From assembly GCF_000426285.1 (NCBI RefSeq), contig NZ_AUFB01000028.1:1-48838 (forward strand): a stretch of DNA of 48,838 bases, in the 5' to 3' direction. The position numbers and the translations under genes were made by a program. Every line of letters begins with the position of its first letter. Position 1 is the first letter of the stretch. This document shows positions 7,557 through 16,353 of the stretch, piece after piece. The stretch is from Rhizobium leucaenae USDA 9039. GTDB lineage: Bacteria > Pseudomonadota > Alphaproteobacteria > Rhizobiales > Rhizobiaceae. Under the pieces are notes generated by a model. It made no database searches. It was given only the letters and a program-made list of their open reading frames with translations, and was not told the DNA's origin.

Positions 7557-8579
7557 GTGAGCTTTCTTGAAACGAGTTTGAAGCTGTTTCAACAAAAATA
7601 TGCGCCAGACTTAGGTCCAGAACAATACGCTCACCACACTGGATGTGATCGGGACGGCAATTCGATGAGCGGCTCGCTGTTGTGGGCAAGGGCTGAAACC
7701 CAGAGGATGAACAATGCGTTGGATACCGGGACAACCAATATGGTCGACGCCGAGATCAAGTTGGCACGAGACCTTCAGCAGAGAGTAAAAGAGTATGTCC
7801 GATGGCCTCAGGGCAAGCGATCTCAAAAAGGGGTGTCAATTCTCGACTTTGGCCCCGGAACAGTGCGAGCATTTCAGCAGAAGACCCTTCCCCTTGCAAC
7901 GGAGTTGCGCGGAAAAACCTCACGTTGCGTACTGGTTGATCGCTCGAACGAGTTCCTCTCGGATATAGAGCGATCGCCACCATCGTTCGACCTGAAGATC
8001 GAGTTCATACGAGATGACATTTTTTCCGGGCGGCGCTTTTTTTCCGATGAGGAAACGGCATTGGTCGTCATGTTCGGGCGGACTTTTGGGAATCTTGCCG
8101 CTTCCATAAGTGAGGCTCCTCCGGTTGCGGCGGTTGTCCAGGCGTTGAGGAGGATATCGAACAGCGCTGAGAAGTGCTGGCTTGCGATCTCAATAGGCTC
8201 GGATCTGAGGTGGAATGTCGCAAAAGCCTACTACGAAGCGCATCCAGAATTTCAGCTAAACGTATTTTATCGAATGAAGGCAGAATTACCCGTCGACGAT
8301 AACTTTGATCCAGGAGTGTTTGAGTATGAGGCGGATATAAGAGGTGATGACAGCTTCATGCAGGTGATCCACACCGCGACGGTGAATAGAAATTTGTCGT
8401 TTCGACTCAAAGGAAAAAGCATCGAACTTAAAAATGGTGATCGGCTGCATTTGAAGAACTCATTTTCTTTTTCGGAAGAGTTTTTCAGAGAATGCGCGAA
8501 CCTGGCAGGGCTTGTGTCGGTTGATGTGCTTTCAGATGCCGCCGGCTCAGACATTCACGTGCTGGAAAAGGCGACCTAA
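7557..8579 (+). CDS. EgtD-like SAM-dependent methyltransferase
   Basis: From the GTG at 7557, preceded by AGAGGAGA at the right distance, this encodes 340 residues. The SAM-binding motif I is ILDFGPGTVRAF (about residues 94-105), followed by a motif II-like CVLVDRSNEFL and VVMFGRTFGNLA. The overall layout fits the histidine-N-methyltransferase (EgtD/DUF2260) superfamily, though I cannot assign a substrate. The frame is open back to 7470, but no ribosome-binding site supports that start. It is divergent from the P450 and upstream of the monooxygenase, which suggests a shared pathway of oxidation and N- or O-methylation of an unknown small molecule. The specific reaction is not known. Confidence 0.7.
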   Translation: MSFLETSLKLFQQKYAPDLGPEQYAHHTGCDRDGNSMSGSLLWARAETQRMNNALDTGTTNMVDAEIKLARDLQQRVKEYVRWPQGKRSQKGVSILDFGPGTVRAFQQKTLPLATELRGKTSRCVLVDRSNEFLSDIERSPPSFDLKIEFIRDDIFSGRRFFSDEETALVVMFGRTFGNLAASISEAPPVAAVVQALRRISNSAEKCWLAISIGSDLRWNVAKAYYEAHPEFQLNVFYRMKAELPVDDNFDPGVFEYEADIRGDDSFMQVIHTATVNRNLSFRLKGKSIELKNGDRLHLKNSFSFSEEFFRECANLAGLVSVDVLSDAAGSDIHVLEKAT

Positions 8580-8832
8580 GAACAAGTCCTGCCGCCGCTG
8601 CCGGCGAAGAGCCAATCCTTCGCATGCTATTGGCAATAACCAGCCATTCCACCCATGTCTGGCAACGATTTGTCGTGCCCTTTCGGCCAAAGCGCGAGGG
8701 AATATCGGGCATAACGGATTGGGCAACATTCGCGGCCGAGACGCTCGGCCCCGAACTCGATGTCCCGGCGAGGAGGTCGGCAGCAGTCCCTCGCGCTCGT
8801 CAGGCGGTTAACGGGTCAAGATCACTTGGCCT

Positions 8833-8848
8833 TGTCCGATATGCGACA
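8833..8848 (+). promoter_or_regulatory. NifA-type upstream activator site
   Basis: TGTCCGATATGCGACA is an exact TGT-N10-ACA. It sits 65 bp upstream of the perfect -24/-12 promoter, placing it about 90-110 bp before the expected transcription start. This is the usual position for NifA binding in nif and fix promoters, so together with the promoter it is unlikely to be chance. Confidence 0.75.
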
Positions 8849-8913
8849 ATCGATCGATATGCAACGCCGGGCGGTTTGATCGATTATGTTGAACAAGAAA
8901 ACATTTTTTCCTT

Positions 8914-8929
8914 TGGCACGCATATTGCT
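8914..8929 (+). promoter_or_regulatory. Sigma-54 (-24/-12) promoter
   Basis: TGGCACGCATATTGCT matches the sigma-54 consensus TGGCAC-N5-TTGC(A/T) without mismatch, preceded by T as in the extended consensus. Transcription should begin near 8941, running into the monooxygenase gene (9377) and possibly on into hupS (11415). No other promoter was recognised between this point and hupS. Activation by NifA is inferred from the upstream site at 8833-8848. Confidence 0.85.
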
Positions 8930-9178
8930 GCGAAGCATTTGCAGACGCGTCACGGTCCGACGGTACCGCATGGAGATGTCGAAATGTTAGCGCCAAATTA
9001 TCTGCCGGGACCTATGCCCGGTCATCCGAGAGCAGAAGGCTCCAGATCCCGAAGAAGGAACAGGCCATGTTCGCCGAGGAATATCGAACGGTGGCCACGC
9101 AGACGCATCAGGTTGTACCTGGGTGGTCGCGACGAACGCACGAGCAAACCCTCATCGTCGTCATAACCTCTAATCTGA

Positions 9179-9205
9179 CGGCGCCTCAATAGGCGGCTTT
9201 TTGTT
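9179..9205 (+). terminator. Hairpin with T-run in the leader
   Basis: CGCCT (9182-9186) and AGGCG (9191-9195) form a 5-bp GC-rich stem with a CAAT loop, followed by GGC and five T residues. This is a weak intrinsic-terminator or attenuator shape. It lies between the sigma-54 promoter and the monooxygenase start, so it may limit read-through. Confidence 0.45.
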
Positions 9206-9376
9206 CGCGGCGATCAATGCCGACCGGTCCGGCGCGTTTTGAATTGATATTTGCCGAATTGCTGCAGAATCTCCCCAAACGCCCGTCGTGGAACCCTCGA
9301 ACTTGGACAGCAATCGCATCCAGGCGCGAGGCCTTGGACGATTGGTCCAGATCCTTCAACCGCAGGAACCTAATCC

Positions 9377-11320
9377 ATGGCTCACTTTGAAGACATCGAC
9401 CAGTTTCGTCAGCGTATCGCCGAAGCACTCCCTTCGGCCAATATCCCAACCTTGTTGCTCCTGCTTTATCAGTTCACAGGACGAGAATATTGGCTAGGTC
9501 CGCGGTTTATTCCTGCCAAGAGCGGCTGGGACGACAACGACTCCGGTGGTCTGGCAATCGAATTGCAGGCGGAGATTCGCGATGCAGCACTGAGCGCCAT
9601 CATGGCTTGGCGCCAAGGCGTTCCCATCGCAAGGGCAGACTTATCGGCAGAAGAATTGATCCGCATGCTCTCCATGTCAGAAGCTGAGCCTATTCCGCCG
9701 GAATATGCTGACATGATGATCCACAAGCTGCGGAGGTATTCAGGCGCGGTTCCTGATCCGGTGTGTTTGCCGGACAACTTCCGCATACTTGTCATCGGAG
9801 CCGGCATGTCCGGCATCGCGGCCGCAGTTCGGCTGCGACAACTGGGCGTTTCTTACATCCAGATTGAAAAGCAGGACCGCACAGGCGGGGTCTGGCATTC
9901 ACATCGCTATCCTGGCTGCGGGGTCGACACGCCCGGACATCTATACTCCTTCACGTTTGCCAGCGGCGACTGGAGTAAGTTCTTCCCGTTGCAGCAGGAA
10001 ATTGATGAATATCTCAACCGGGTCGCCTGCGACTTCGGTATTGAAAGCTCAATCCGCTACGGCACGGAATGCCTGTTTTCTCGTTATGATGAGGAAAGCC
10101 GGACTTGGCATTCTCGATTGCGCTTGCCAGACGGGCGGGAAGAAACCCTTGTAACCAATGTGGTCATTTCAGCCGTGGGCGGATTTACCACGCCAAAATG
10201 GCCAAACATTCCCGGGCTGCGTGACTTCGACGGACCGTTGGTGCACACCTCCAATTGGGATCCCGGGGTTACGCTCGACGGCAAACGCGTGGCTGTGATC
10301 GGAAACGGAGCATCGGCAATGCAGATTGTCCCGGCCATCGCCGATCGGGTGAGCGCCCTGACAATCTTCCAACGATCGCGCCAATGGGCGGCACCCTTTC
10401 CAAAATTTCTTATGTCGGTTCCCGAGTCGATGCAGTTCTTGCTCCGCGCGGTACCACATTACGAATGGCTTTATAGGCTCCGGCTGAGTTGGATTTTTGA
10501 TACTCAAGTGCACGAATCCCTGCAGAAGGATCCGGCATGGCCGCATCCCGATCGCTCTGTGAATGCGCTGAACGACGGCCACCGCGAGACGTGTACACGA
10601 TATATCGAAGAACAGCTCGCCGGGCGGCCCGAGCTACTGGCGAAGGTCATTCCCCCCTACCCGCCGTTCGGCAAGCGAATGCTCCTGGACAATGGCTGGT
10701 ACAGAACCCTTCTGAAGCCGCAGGTCAGTCTGGTGGACAGCGCTGCTGCACAGGTCGAAGGCAAGTCGATCCGAGCGATAAATGGCGACAGCCATGAGGC
10801 AGATGTTCTCATCGTCGCCTCGGGCTACGATATCACACGCTTCTTGCTTCCAGTTCAGATATTCGGACGCGATGGCGTGACAGTACGTGAGGCTTGGGAC
10901 GATGACGACTGTCAGGCGTATCTTGGTAGCGTCATGCCGGGTTTCCCGAACTTCTTCATGCTCTACGGCCCCAATACAGCCCTCGGTCATCGCGGGAACT
11001 TCATCTTCACGATCGAAAGCCAGCTGGACTACGTGCTGAGCGTTCTGCGCCAGATGGGAGAAAAGAAGTTATCCGAGGTGGAATGCCGGCAAGACGTTTA
11101 TCAACACTACAACCGGACGATCCAGGAAATGCACCAGAAGATGATCTGGAGCCATCCCGGCATGTCCACTTATTTCCGCAACGCCCGGGGGCGAATCGTA
11201 ACAAACAGCCCTTGGCGCCTTATCGACTATTGGAACCTAACGAAGGAGGCAGACCTCAGTGACTACCACATCATGGGGAACGTCGGCTACCAGTCAAAGG
11301 CCTCGGCTGAAGCGGTTTGA
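9377..11320 (+). CDS. Baeyer-Villiger-type flavin monooxygenase
   Basis: This encodes 647 residues. About 130 residues of N-terminal extension, as in hydroxyacetophenone-type enzymes, precede an FAD-binding GAGMSG (141-146). The Baeyer-Villiger fingerprint FDGPLVHTSNWD (284-295) and an NADPH-binding GNGASA (309-314) follow. It should insert oxygen next to a ketone to give an ester, or oxidise a related substrate, in the cytoplasm using NADPH and O2. A perfect sigma-54 promoter with a NifA-type site lies 450 bp upstream, so expression in nitrogen-fixing cells is likely. hupS starts 94 bp downstream in the same direction, so read-through into the hydrogenase operon is possible. The substrate is unknown. 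Confidence 0.9.
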   Translation: MAHFEDIDQFRQRIAEALPSANIPTLLLLLYQFTGREYWLGPRFIPAKSGWDDNDSGGLAIELQAEIRDAALSAIMAWRQGVPIARADLSAEELIRMLSMSEAEPIPPEYADMMIHKLRRYSGAVPDPVCLPDNFRILVIGAGMSGIAAAVRLRQLGVSYIQIEKQDRTGGVWHSHRYPGCGVDTPGHLYSFTFASGDWSKFFPLQQEIDEYLNRVACDFGIESSIRYGTECLFSRYDEESRTWHSRLRLPDGREETLVTNVVISAVGGFTTPKWPNIPGLRDFDGPLVHTSNWDPGVTLDGKRVAVIGNGASAMQIVPAIADRVSALTIFQRSRQWAAPFPKFLMSVPESMQFLLRAVPHYEWLYRLRLSWIFDTQVHESLQKDPAWPHPDRSVNALNDGHRETCTRYIEEQLAGRPELLAKVIPPYPPFGKRMLLDNGWYRTLLKPQVSLVDSAAAQVEGKSIRAINGDSHEADVLIVASGYDITRFLLPVQIFGRDGVTVREAWDDDDCQAYLGSVMPGFPNFFMLYGPNTALGHRGNFIFTIESQLDYVLSVLRQMGEKKLSEVECRQDVYQHYNRTIQEMHQKMIWSHPGMSTYFRNARGRIVTNSPWRLIDYWNLTKEADLSDYHIMGNVGYQSKASAEAV

Positions 11321-11414
11321 AAAGCGGTCGCCACTCAGGGGTCGAGTTGAGATCGAGGATTAAAATCGCTCACTGAATAAAAAGGCCTCAGGGGTGGGAA
11401 GGTGGAGGAGCAGG

Positions 11415-12527
11415 ATGGCCGCGACCGAAACGTTTTACGATGTTATCCGTCGCCAGGGCATAACCCGGCGCAGTTTCATGAAGTTCTGCAGCCTCACGGC
11501 GGCCTGCCTCGGCCTTGGCTCCGATACGGCCGCAGCGATGGCCGAGGCACTTGAAACCAAAGAGCGTGTGCCGGTGATCTGGATGCATGGGCTCGAATGC
11601 ACCTGCTGCTCGGAAAGCTTCATCCGCTCCGCCTATCCGCTGGCCAAGGATGTAGTCCTGTCGATGATTTCACTCGATTACGACGATACAATCATGGCGG
11701 CGGCCGGCTACCAGGCCGAGGCGATCCTCAAAGAGACCAAGGAGAAGCACAAGGGCAAGTACATTCTTGCCGTCGAAGGCAATCCGCCGCTCAACGAAGG
11801 CGGGATGTTCTGCATCGATGGCGGGCGACCCTTCGTCGAGAAACTCAAATGGATGGCCGAAGGCGCCCTGGCTGTCATCGCCTGGGGAACCTGTGCCTCT
11901 TCGGGCTGCGTTCAGGCCGCAACGCCCAACCCCACCGAGGCGACGCCGATCGACAAAGTGATCCGCGACAAGCCGATCATCAAAGTGCCTGGCTGTCCGC
12001 CGATCGCAGAGGTGATGACCGGCGTCGTCACCTTCATCACCACGTTCGGCAAGCTCCCCGAACTCGATCATCAGGGTCGGCCTAAGATGTTTTATTCGCA
12101 GCGCATCCACGACAAGTGCTATCGGCGCGCTCATTTCGACGCCGGCCAGTTCGTCGAGGAGTGGGACGACGAAGGCGCGCGCAAGGGCTACTGCCTCTAC
12201 AAGATGGGCTGCAAAGGCCCGACCACCTATAACGCCTGCTCGACCGTTCGCTGGAATGGCGGCGTCTCTTTCCCGATCCAGTCGGGTCATGGCTGCATCG
12301 GCTGCTCGGAACAAAATTTCTGGGACGCAGGAAGCTTTTACTCCCGACTGACCGAGGTCAGCCCATTCGGCGTGGAAGCCACTGCAGACCAGGTGGGCAT
12401 GACCGCAGCTGGTGTTGTCGGTGGGGCGATTGCTGCCCATGCTGCAATCAGCGCCGTCAAGCAGGTCACCGCCAAGCGCGGGAAAACCGGTCCTAAAAAC
12501 GGCAATGGACAGGAAAGATCACGATGA
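11415..12527 (+). CDS. hupS: Uptake [NiFe]-hydrogenase small subunit
   Basis: This encodes 370 residues from the ATG at 11415, after GGAGGAGCAGG. A Tat signal (ITRRSFMKFC, about 16-25) exports the folded heterodimer. CTCCSES and GCIGCSE, with further conserved cysteines (GTCASSGC, VPGCPPIAE, YKMGCKGPTTYNAC), ligate the three Fe-S clusters that carry electrons from the active site. A C-terminal hydrophobic helix (about 330-350, GVVGGAIAAHAAI) anchors it to the inner membrane. It is the periplasm-facing electron-transfer subunit of the group 1 uptake hydrogenase that oxidises nitrogenase-derived H2. It overlaps hupL by ATGA. A longer start at 11394 adds seven residues with no ribosome-binding site. 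No obvious promoter lies in the 94-bp gap upstream. Confidence 0.97.
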   Translation: MAATETFYDVIRRQGITRRSFMKFCSLTAACLGLGSDTAAAMAEALETKERVPVIWMHGLECTCCSESFIRSAYPLAKDVVLSMISLDYDDTIMAAAGYQAEAILKETKEKHKGKYILAVEGNPPLNEGGMFCIDGGRPFVEKLKWMAEGALAVIAWGTCASSGCVQAATPNPTEATPIDKVIRDKPIIKVPGCPPIAEVMTGVVTFITTFGKLPELDHQGRPKMFYSQRIHDKCYRRAHFDAGQFVEEWDDEGARKGYCLYKMGCKGPTTYNACSTVRWNGGVSFPIQSGHGCIGCSEQNFWDAGSFYSRLTEVSPFGVEATADQVGMTAAGVVGGAIAAHAAISAVKQVTAKRGKTGPKNGNGQERSR

Positions 12528-14314
12528 CCATCCAAACGCCAGATGGCTTCACGCTCGACAATTCCGGCAAGCGTCTTGTGGTCGATCCTGTAACCCGCAT
12601 CGAAGGCCACATGCGGGTCGAGGTCAATGTCGACGAGGACAATATCATCCGCAATGCCGTTTCCACCGGCACAATGTGGCGAGGCATTGAAGTCATCCTC
12701 AAAAATCGCGATCCACGCGATGCCTGGGCTTTCACGGAACGGATCTGCGGCGTCTGCACCGGAACCCATGCGCTCACATCGGTGCGGGCGGTTGAAAATG
12801 CGCTCGGCATAACCATTCCGGAAAACGCCAATTCGATCCGCAATCTCATGCAGCTGGCATTGCAGGTTCATGACCACGTCGTGCATTTCTATCACCTGCA
12901 TGCGCTCGACTGGGTGGATGTCATATCTGCCCTCACGGCCGATGTGAAGGCCACCTCGGCGCTTGCCCAATCGGTGTCCGATTGGCCATTGTCTTCGCCG
13001 GGCTACTTCAAAGACATCCAGACACGGCTGAGAAAGTTCGTCCAATCCGGCCAGCTTGGTCCATTCAAGAACGGCTACTGGGGCAATCTATCCTATAAGC
13101 TGCCGCCTGAAGCGAACCTGATGGCCGTAGCACACTATCTCGAAGCCCTCGATTTCCAGAGGGAGATCGTCAAGATCCACACGATCTTCGGCGGGAAAAA
13201 TCCGCATCCGAATTGGCTGGTCGGCGGAGTGCCCTGTCCGATCAACCTCGACGGCACGGGAGCCGTCGGCGCGATTACAATGGAACGGTTAAACCAAATT
13301 TCGTCGGTGATCGACCAGCTGATCGAGTTCAACGAGAAGGTATACCTACCGGACATCATGGCGATCGGTTCCTTCTACAAGGATTGGCTGTTCGGCGGCG
13401 GGTTGTCGGGCAAGAACGTGCTTGCCTATGGCGACGTGCCGGAACACGCAAATGACTACACGGAGGCGAGCCTGAAGCTTCCGCGCGGTGCGATCATTAA
13501 TGGCAATTTCAACGAAGTCCTGCCAGTCGACCATTCCGATCCAGAGCAGATCCAGGAATTCGTCAGTCACTCCTGGTACGAATATCCGGACGAGGCCAAG
13601 GGCTTGCATCCCTGGGACGGTGTCACCGTGCCGCATTACGAGCTTGGGCCGAATGCCAAGGGCACCAAGACCAACATTCAAGAGCTGGACGAAGGCGGAA
13701 AATATTCTTGGATCAAGGCGCCGCGCTGGCGCGGCCACGCCATGGAAGTCGGCCCGCTTTCCCGTTGGGTCTTGGGCTACGCCCAGGGCAAGGCAGAATT
13801 CAAGGATCCCGTCGACAAGGTCCTGAAGGACCTCGGCCTGCCGACCGCGGCGTTATTTTCGACACTAGGGCGTACCGCCGCTCGCGCGCTCGAATCCGTC
13901 TGGGCAGGCCGGCAGATGCGCTATTTCCACAACAAGCTGGTCGCCAATATCAAGGCCGGCGACAGCGCCACCGCCTTCATCGACAAATGGAAGCCGGAGA
14001 CTTGGCCTTGCGAGGTCAAGGGCGTCGGCTTCACCGAGGCCCCGCGCGGCGCCCTCGCACACTGGATCAAGATCAAGGGGGGCAAGATCGACAATTATCA
14101 ATGTGTGGTGCCGACCACCTGGAACGGTAGTCCGCGCGATCCGCACGGCAATATCGGCGCGTTCGAGGCCTCACTGATTGACACGCCTATGTCGGATCCG
14201 TCGCAGCCGCTCGAAATCCTCCGAACCCTCCATTCCTTCGATCCGTGCCTTGCATGCTCCACCCATATCATGAGCCCGGACGGACAGGAAATGGCCAAGG
14301 TCCAAGTCAGATGA
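12524..14314 (+). CDS. hupL: Uptake [NiFe]-hydrogenase large subunit
   Basis: This encodes 596 residues, full length for the family. The two cysteine pairs that hold the NiFe(CN)2CO centre are present: RICGVC (Cys75, Cys78) and DPCLACSTH (Cys575, Cys578). The 15 residues after His581 are the C-terminal tail removed by the protease HupD after nickel insertion. The enzyme splits H2 in the periplasm, passing electrons through HupS to the cytochrome b HupC. The start codon overlaps the hupS stop, so translation is coupled. Confidence 0.98.
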   Translation: MTIQTPDGFTLDNSGKRLVVDPVTRIEGHMRVEVNVDEDNIIRNAVSTGTMWRGIEVILKNRDPRDAWAFTERICGVCTGTHALTSVRAVENALGITIPENANSIRNLMQLALQVHDHVVHFYHLHALDWVDVISALTADVKATSALAQSVSDWPLSSPGYFKDIQTRLRKFVQSGQLGPFKNGYWGNLSYKLPPEANLMAVAHYLEALDFQREIVKIHTIFGGKNPHPNWLVGGVPCPINLDGTGAVGAITMERLNQISSVIDQLIEFNEKVYLPDIMAIGSFYKDWLFGGGLSGKNVLAYGDVPEHANDYTEASLKLPRGAIINGNFNEVLPVDHSDPEQIQEFVSHSWYEYPDEAKGLHPWDGVTVPHYELGPNAKGTKTNIQELDEGGKYSWIKAPRWRGHAMEVGPLSRWVLGYAQGKAEFKDPVDKVLKDLGLPTAALFSTLGRTAARALESVWAGRQMRYFHNKLVANIKAGDSATAFIDKWKPETWPCEVKGVGFTEAPRGALAHWIKIKGGKIDNYQCVVPTTWNGSPRDPHGNIGAFEASLIDTPMSDPSQPLEILRTLHSFDPCLACSTHIMSPDGQEMAKVQVR

Positions 14315-14325
14315 GGAGGACGATC

Positions 14326-15039
14326 ATGAGCATCTCTGCTATCTCAAACGCCGATGACGAACGCGCCAGCGAGCGCGAAAACGTGTATGCCTACGAGGCG
14401 CCCGTTCGCCTCTGGCACTGGATAAACGCTTTCTCCATCCTGGCGCTGGCGCTGACGGGTTATTTCATCGGCAGCCCATTGGCGGCGGCACCCGGCGAGG
14501 CGAGCGCCAATTTCCTGATGGGCTATATCCGTTTTGTCCATTTCGCCGCCGGGCAGATCCTGGCCGTGGCCCTGATCCTCAGAATCTACTGGGTCTTCGT
14601 CGGCAACGTGCATGCACGCCAAATCTTCTACGTTCCCTTCTGGAGCGGACGGTTCTGGAGCGAATGGCTGCACGAGGTGCGCGTTTACACATTCCTTACT
14701 GGACGCGCGTTGAAATATGCTGGCCACAATCCGCTGTCGCAATTCGTCATGTTCGTGACGTTCACGCTGCCGCTGACATTCATGGTGATCACCGGATTTG
14801 CGCTCTATGGCGAAAGCGTCGGCCACGACAGCTGGGCATACAGGCTGTTTGGTCGGGTATTCTTCATCTGGCCGAACAGCCAGTCCGTTCATACCCTTCA
14901 TCATCTGGGAATGTGGGTGATCCTGATCTTCGTGATGATCCATATCTATATCGCGGTACGCGAGGACATCGTCAGCCGCCAGAGCATCGTTTCGTCGATG
15001 ATTTCGGGCGAGCGGCTGTCCAAGCACAACGAGGACTAG
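14326..15039 (+). CDS. hupC: Hydrogenase b-type cytochrome subunit
   Basis: From the ATG at 14326, preceded by GAGGAGG, this encodes 237 residues; an upstream start at 14245 lies inside hupL and is rejected. Four hydrophobic segments (about 30-50, 63-90, 135-158 and 190-212) fit the HupC/HyaC family. Heme-ligand histidines are seen in RLWHWINAF, FVHFAAG and HTLHHLGMW. It anchors HupSL to the cytoplasmic membrane and passes electrons from H2 to the quinone pool. It lies 11 bp after hupL and 1 bp before hupD in the same operon. Confidence 0.96.
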   Translation: MSISAISNADDERASERENVYAYEAPVRLWHWINAFSILALALTGYFIGSPLAAAPGEASANFLMGYIRFVHFAAGQILAVALILRIYWVFVGNVHARQIFYVPFWSGRFWSEWLHEVRVYTFLTGRALKYAGHNPLSQFVMFVTFTLPLTFMVITGFALYGESVGHDSWAYRLFGRVFFIWPNSQSVHTLHHLGMWVILIFVMIHIYIAVREDIVSRQSIVSSMISGERLSKHNED

Positions 15040-15040
15040 G

Positions 15041-15622
15041 ATGGACGAAGCGAACTCTCGCAAACCGAACGTTTTGGTGCTCGGCATTGGCAATATTCTC
15101 TGGGCGGACGAGGGTTTTGGCGTCCGCGCTGTCGAAGCCTTCCACCAGGCCTATGCGGTGCCGACCAACGTCACCGTGCTCGACGGCGGCACCCAGGGCC
15201 TTTATCTCGTGCAATATGTCACCGAAGCCGATCATCTGATTGTATTCGACGCGGTCGACTTCGGTCTCGCGCCCGGCACGCTGAAGATCGTCGAGAATGA
15301 CGACGTGCCGAAATTCACCGGCGCCAAAAAGATGAGCCTGCACCAGACAGGCTTCCAGGAAGTTCTGAGCGCTGCCGACCTTCTCGATCGCTATCCCGCA
15401 AGACTCGCACTGATCGGCTGCCAACCGGTGGACCTCGATAGCTGGGGCGGACCGGTGACTGAGCCCGTCAAATCCGTAATCCCGGCCGCCGTAATGGTAG
15501 CCGCCGGCATCCTGGAGCGATGGGGCGTCGCCATCAGTTCGCGCCGCACCGCCGCGCCCGCTCTCCTCGCCAACGACATCGATTTTGCACATTACGAGCG
15601 GCGAGCGGACCGGGCGAATTGA
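15041..15622 (+). CDS. hupD: Hydrogenase maturation endopeptidase
   Basis: This encodes 193 residues. The HupD/HyaD protease signatures are GIGNILWADEGFGVRAVE (nickel-sensing Glu in DEGFG), FDAVDFG and MSLHQTGFQEVL (metal-binding His). It checks that nickel is in place in pre-HupL and cuts off the C-terminal tail after His581. It begins one base after the hupC stop. The C-terminus extends about 20 residues beyond most family members, without motifs. A 141-bp gap to hupF follows, which is where hupE is found in R. leguminosarum; it is absent here. Confidence 0.95.
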   Translation: MDEANSRKPNVLVLGIGNILWADEGFGVRAVEAFHQAYAVPTNVTVLDGGTQGLYLVQYVTEADHLIVFDAVDFGLAPGTLKIVENDDVPKFTGAKKMSLHQTGFQEVLSAADLLDRYPARLALIGCQPVDLDSWGGPVTEPVKSVIPAAVMVAAGILERWGVAISSRRTAAPALLANDIDFAHYERRADRAN

Positions 15623-15763
15623 GTGGTTCAGGGGGGTTCCGATGCAACCGAGGCAGTCGTCGGTTGCGTTCCTGTTCGCCGGCTGCATCCAAAACCCAAG
15701 GACCCGCGCGAGAACCCTTCCGGTTCCCAATATCATGAACCCAGGCAGATCGAGGGGCTGATT

Positions 15764-16078
15764 GTGTGCATAGGAATTCCGATGCAGGTGACTGGTGGCG
15801 AATTTACAGCGGAGTGCGAGCGCCACGGATCGGTTTTTGCGATTTCGATGGTGCTGGTCGGCCCGCAACCGGTTGGGACGTACGTTCTTACTCATCTAGG
15901 ATCTGCGATCCGGGTGCTCGATGCCGACGAAGCACACAAGATCGACGATGCGTTGGCCGGTCTTGCTGAAGCGGTCGAAGGACGGTCATTCGAAACGCTA
16001 TTTGCCGATCTTATCTCCCGCGAGCCGGAATTACCGTTGCATTTGCGGGAAAACTGGCAGTTCGTATTTCTCAACTGA
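15764..16078 (+). CDS. hupF: Hydrogenase chaperone HupF (HypC family)
   Basis: Starting at the GTG at 15764, with GAGGGG upstream, this encodes 104 residues beginning V(M)CIGIPMQV. Cys2 is the conserved iron-carrier and HupL-binding residue of the HypC/HupF family. HupF is the longer HypC paralogue that protects HupL during maturation in the presence of oxygen. The frame is open from 15623, but the start is fixed by the Cys2 rule. It follows hupD after 141 bp in which no hupE remnant could be recognised. Confidence 0.93.
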   Translation: MCIGIPMQVTGGEFTAECERHGSVFAISMVLVGPQPVGTYVLTHLGSAIRVLDADEAHKIDDALAGLAEAVEGRSFETLFADLISREPELPLHLRENWQFVFLN

Positions 16079-16353
16079 ACGCAATCTCCTCTTCCTTGTC
16101 GGCCACATGTTCATGTGGACTGTCCAAGGGCAGCCGGAGACGGACGAGATCGATCCTGCTGGCTGCGGGCGGATTGCTGAATATTGCGAAGCGTAACGCG
16201 CTGCCTCAGCATCGGGGCCGCGTGTGCGCATCCGCATAAGACCGCGACCGGAATTTTCCTTCAGATCAATACGACCCATCTTTCTCAGCAACTGGTACGC
16301 CGCTTGCAGATCCCAAGTGCGAGAATGAATTACACGCTGATTTGGAGCAGACA
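16079..16353. other. Gap between hupF and hupH where hupG is expected
   Basis: These 275 bp contain no hupG-like (HyaE, thioredoxin-fold) sequence in any frame. ORFs on either strand here are short and motif-free. An ATG with a GGAG ribosome-binding site at 16343-16354 starts hupH at the right end. Confidence 0.6.

Larger units (their letters stand above)
8580..9376. other. Long leader region before the monooxygenase gene
   Basis: These 797 bp contain a NifA-type site (8833-8848), a perfect -24/-12 promoter (8914-8929) and a terminator-like hairpin (9179-9205). An ORF at 8624-9166 spans the promoter and has no recognisable motif; I do not accept it as a gene. A 41-codon ORF at 9067-9192 has a fair ribosome-binding site and lies between the promoter and the hairpin; it could be a leader peptide but has no other support. 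Confidence 0.55.

Noticed and set aside
8624..9166. 180-codon ORF before the monooxygenase
   Set aside because: It spans the sigma-54 promoter, has no motif, and its end is Arg/Ser-rich noise.
15623..15763. Possible hupE remnant between hupD and hupF
   Set aside because: No membrane segments or HPGH-type motif in any frame.
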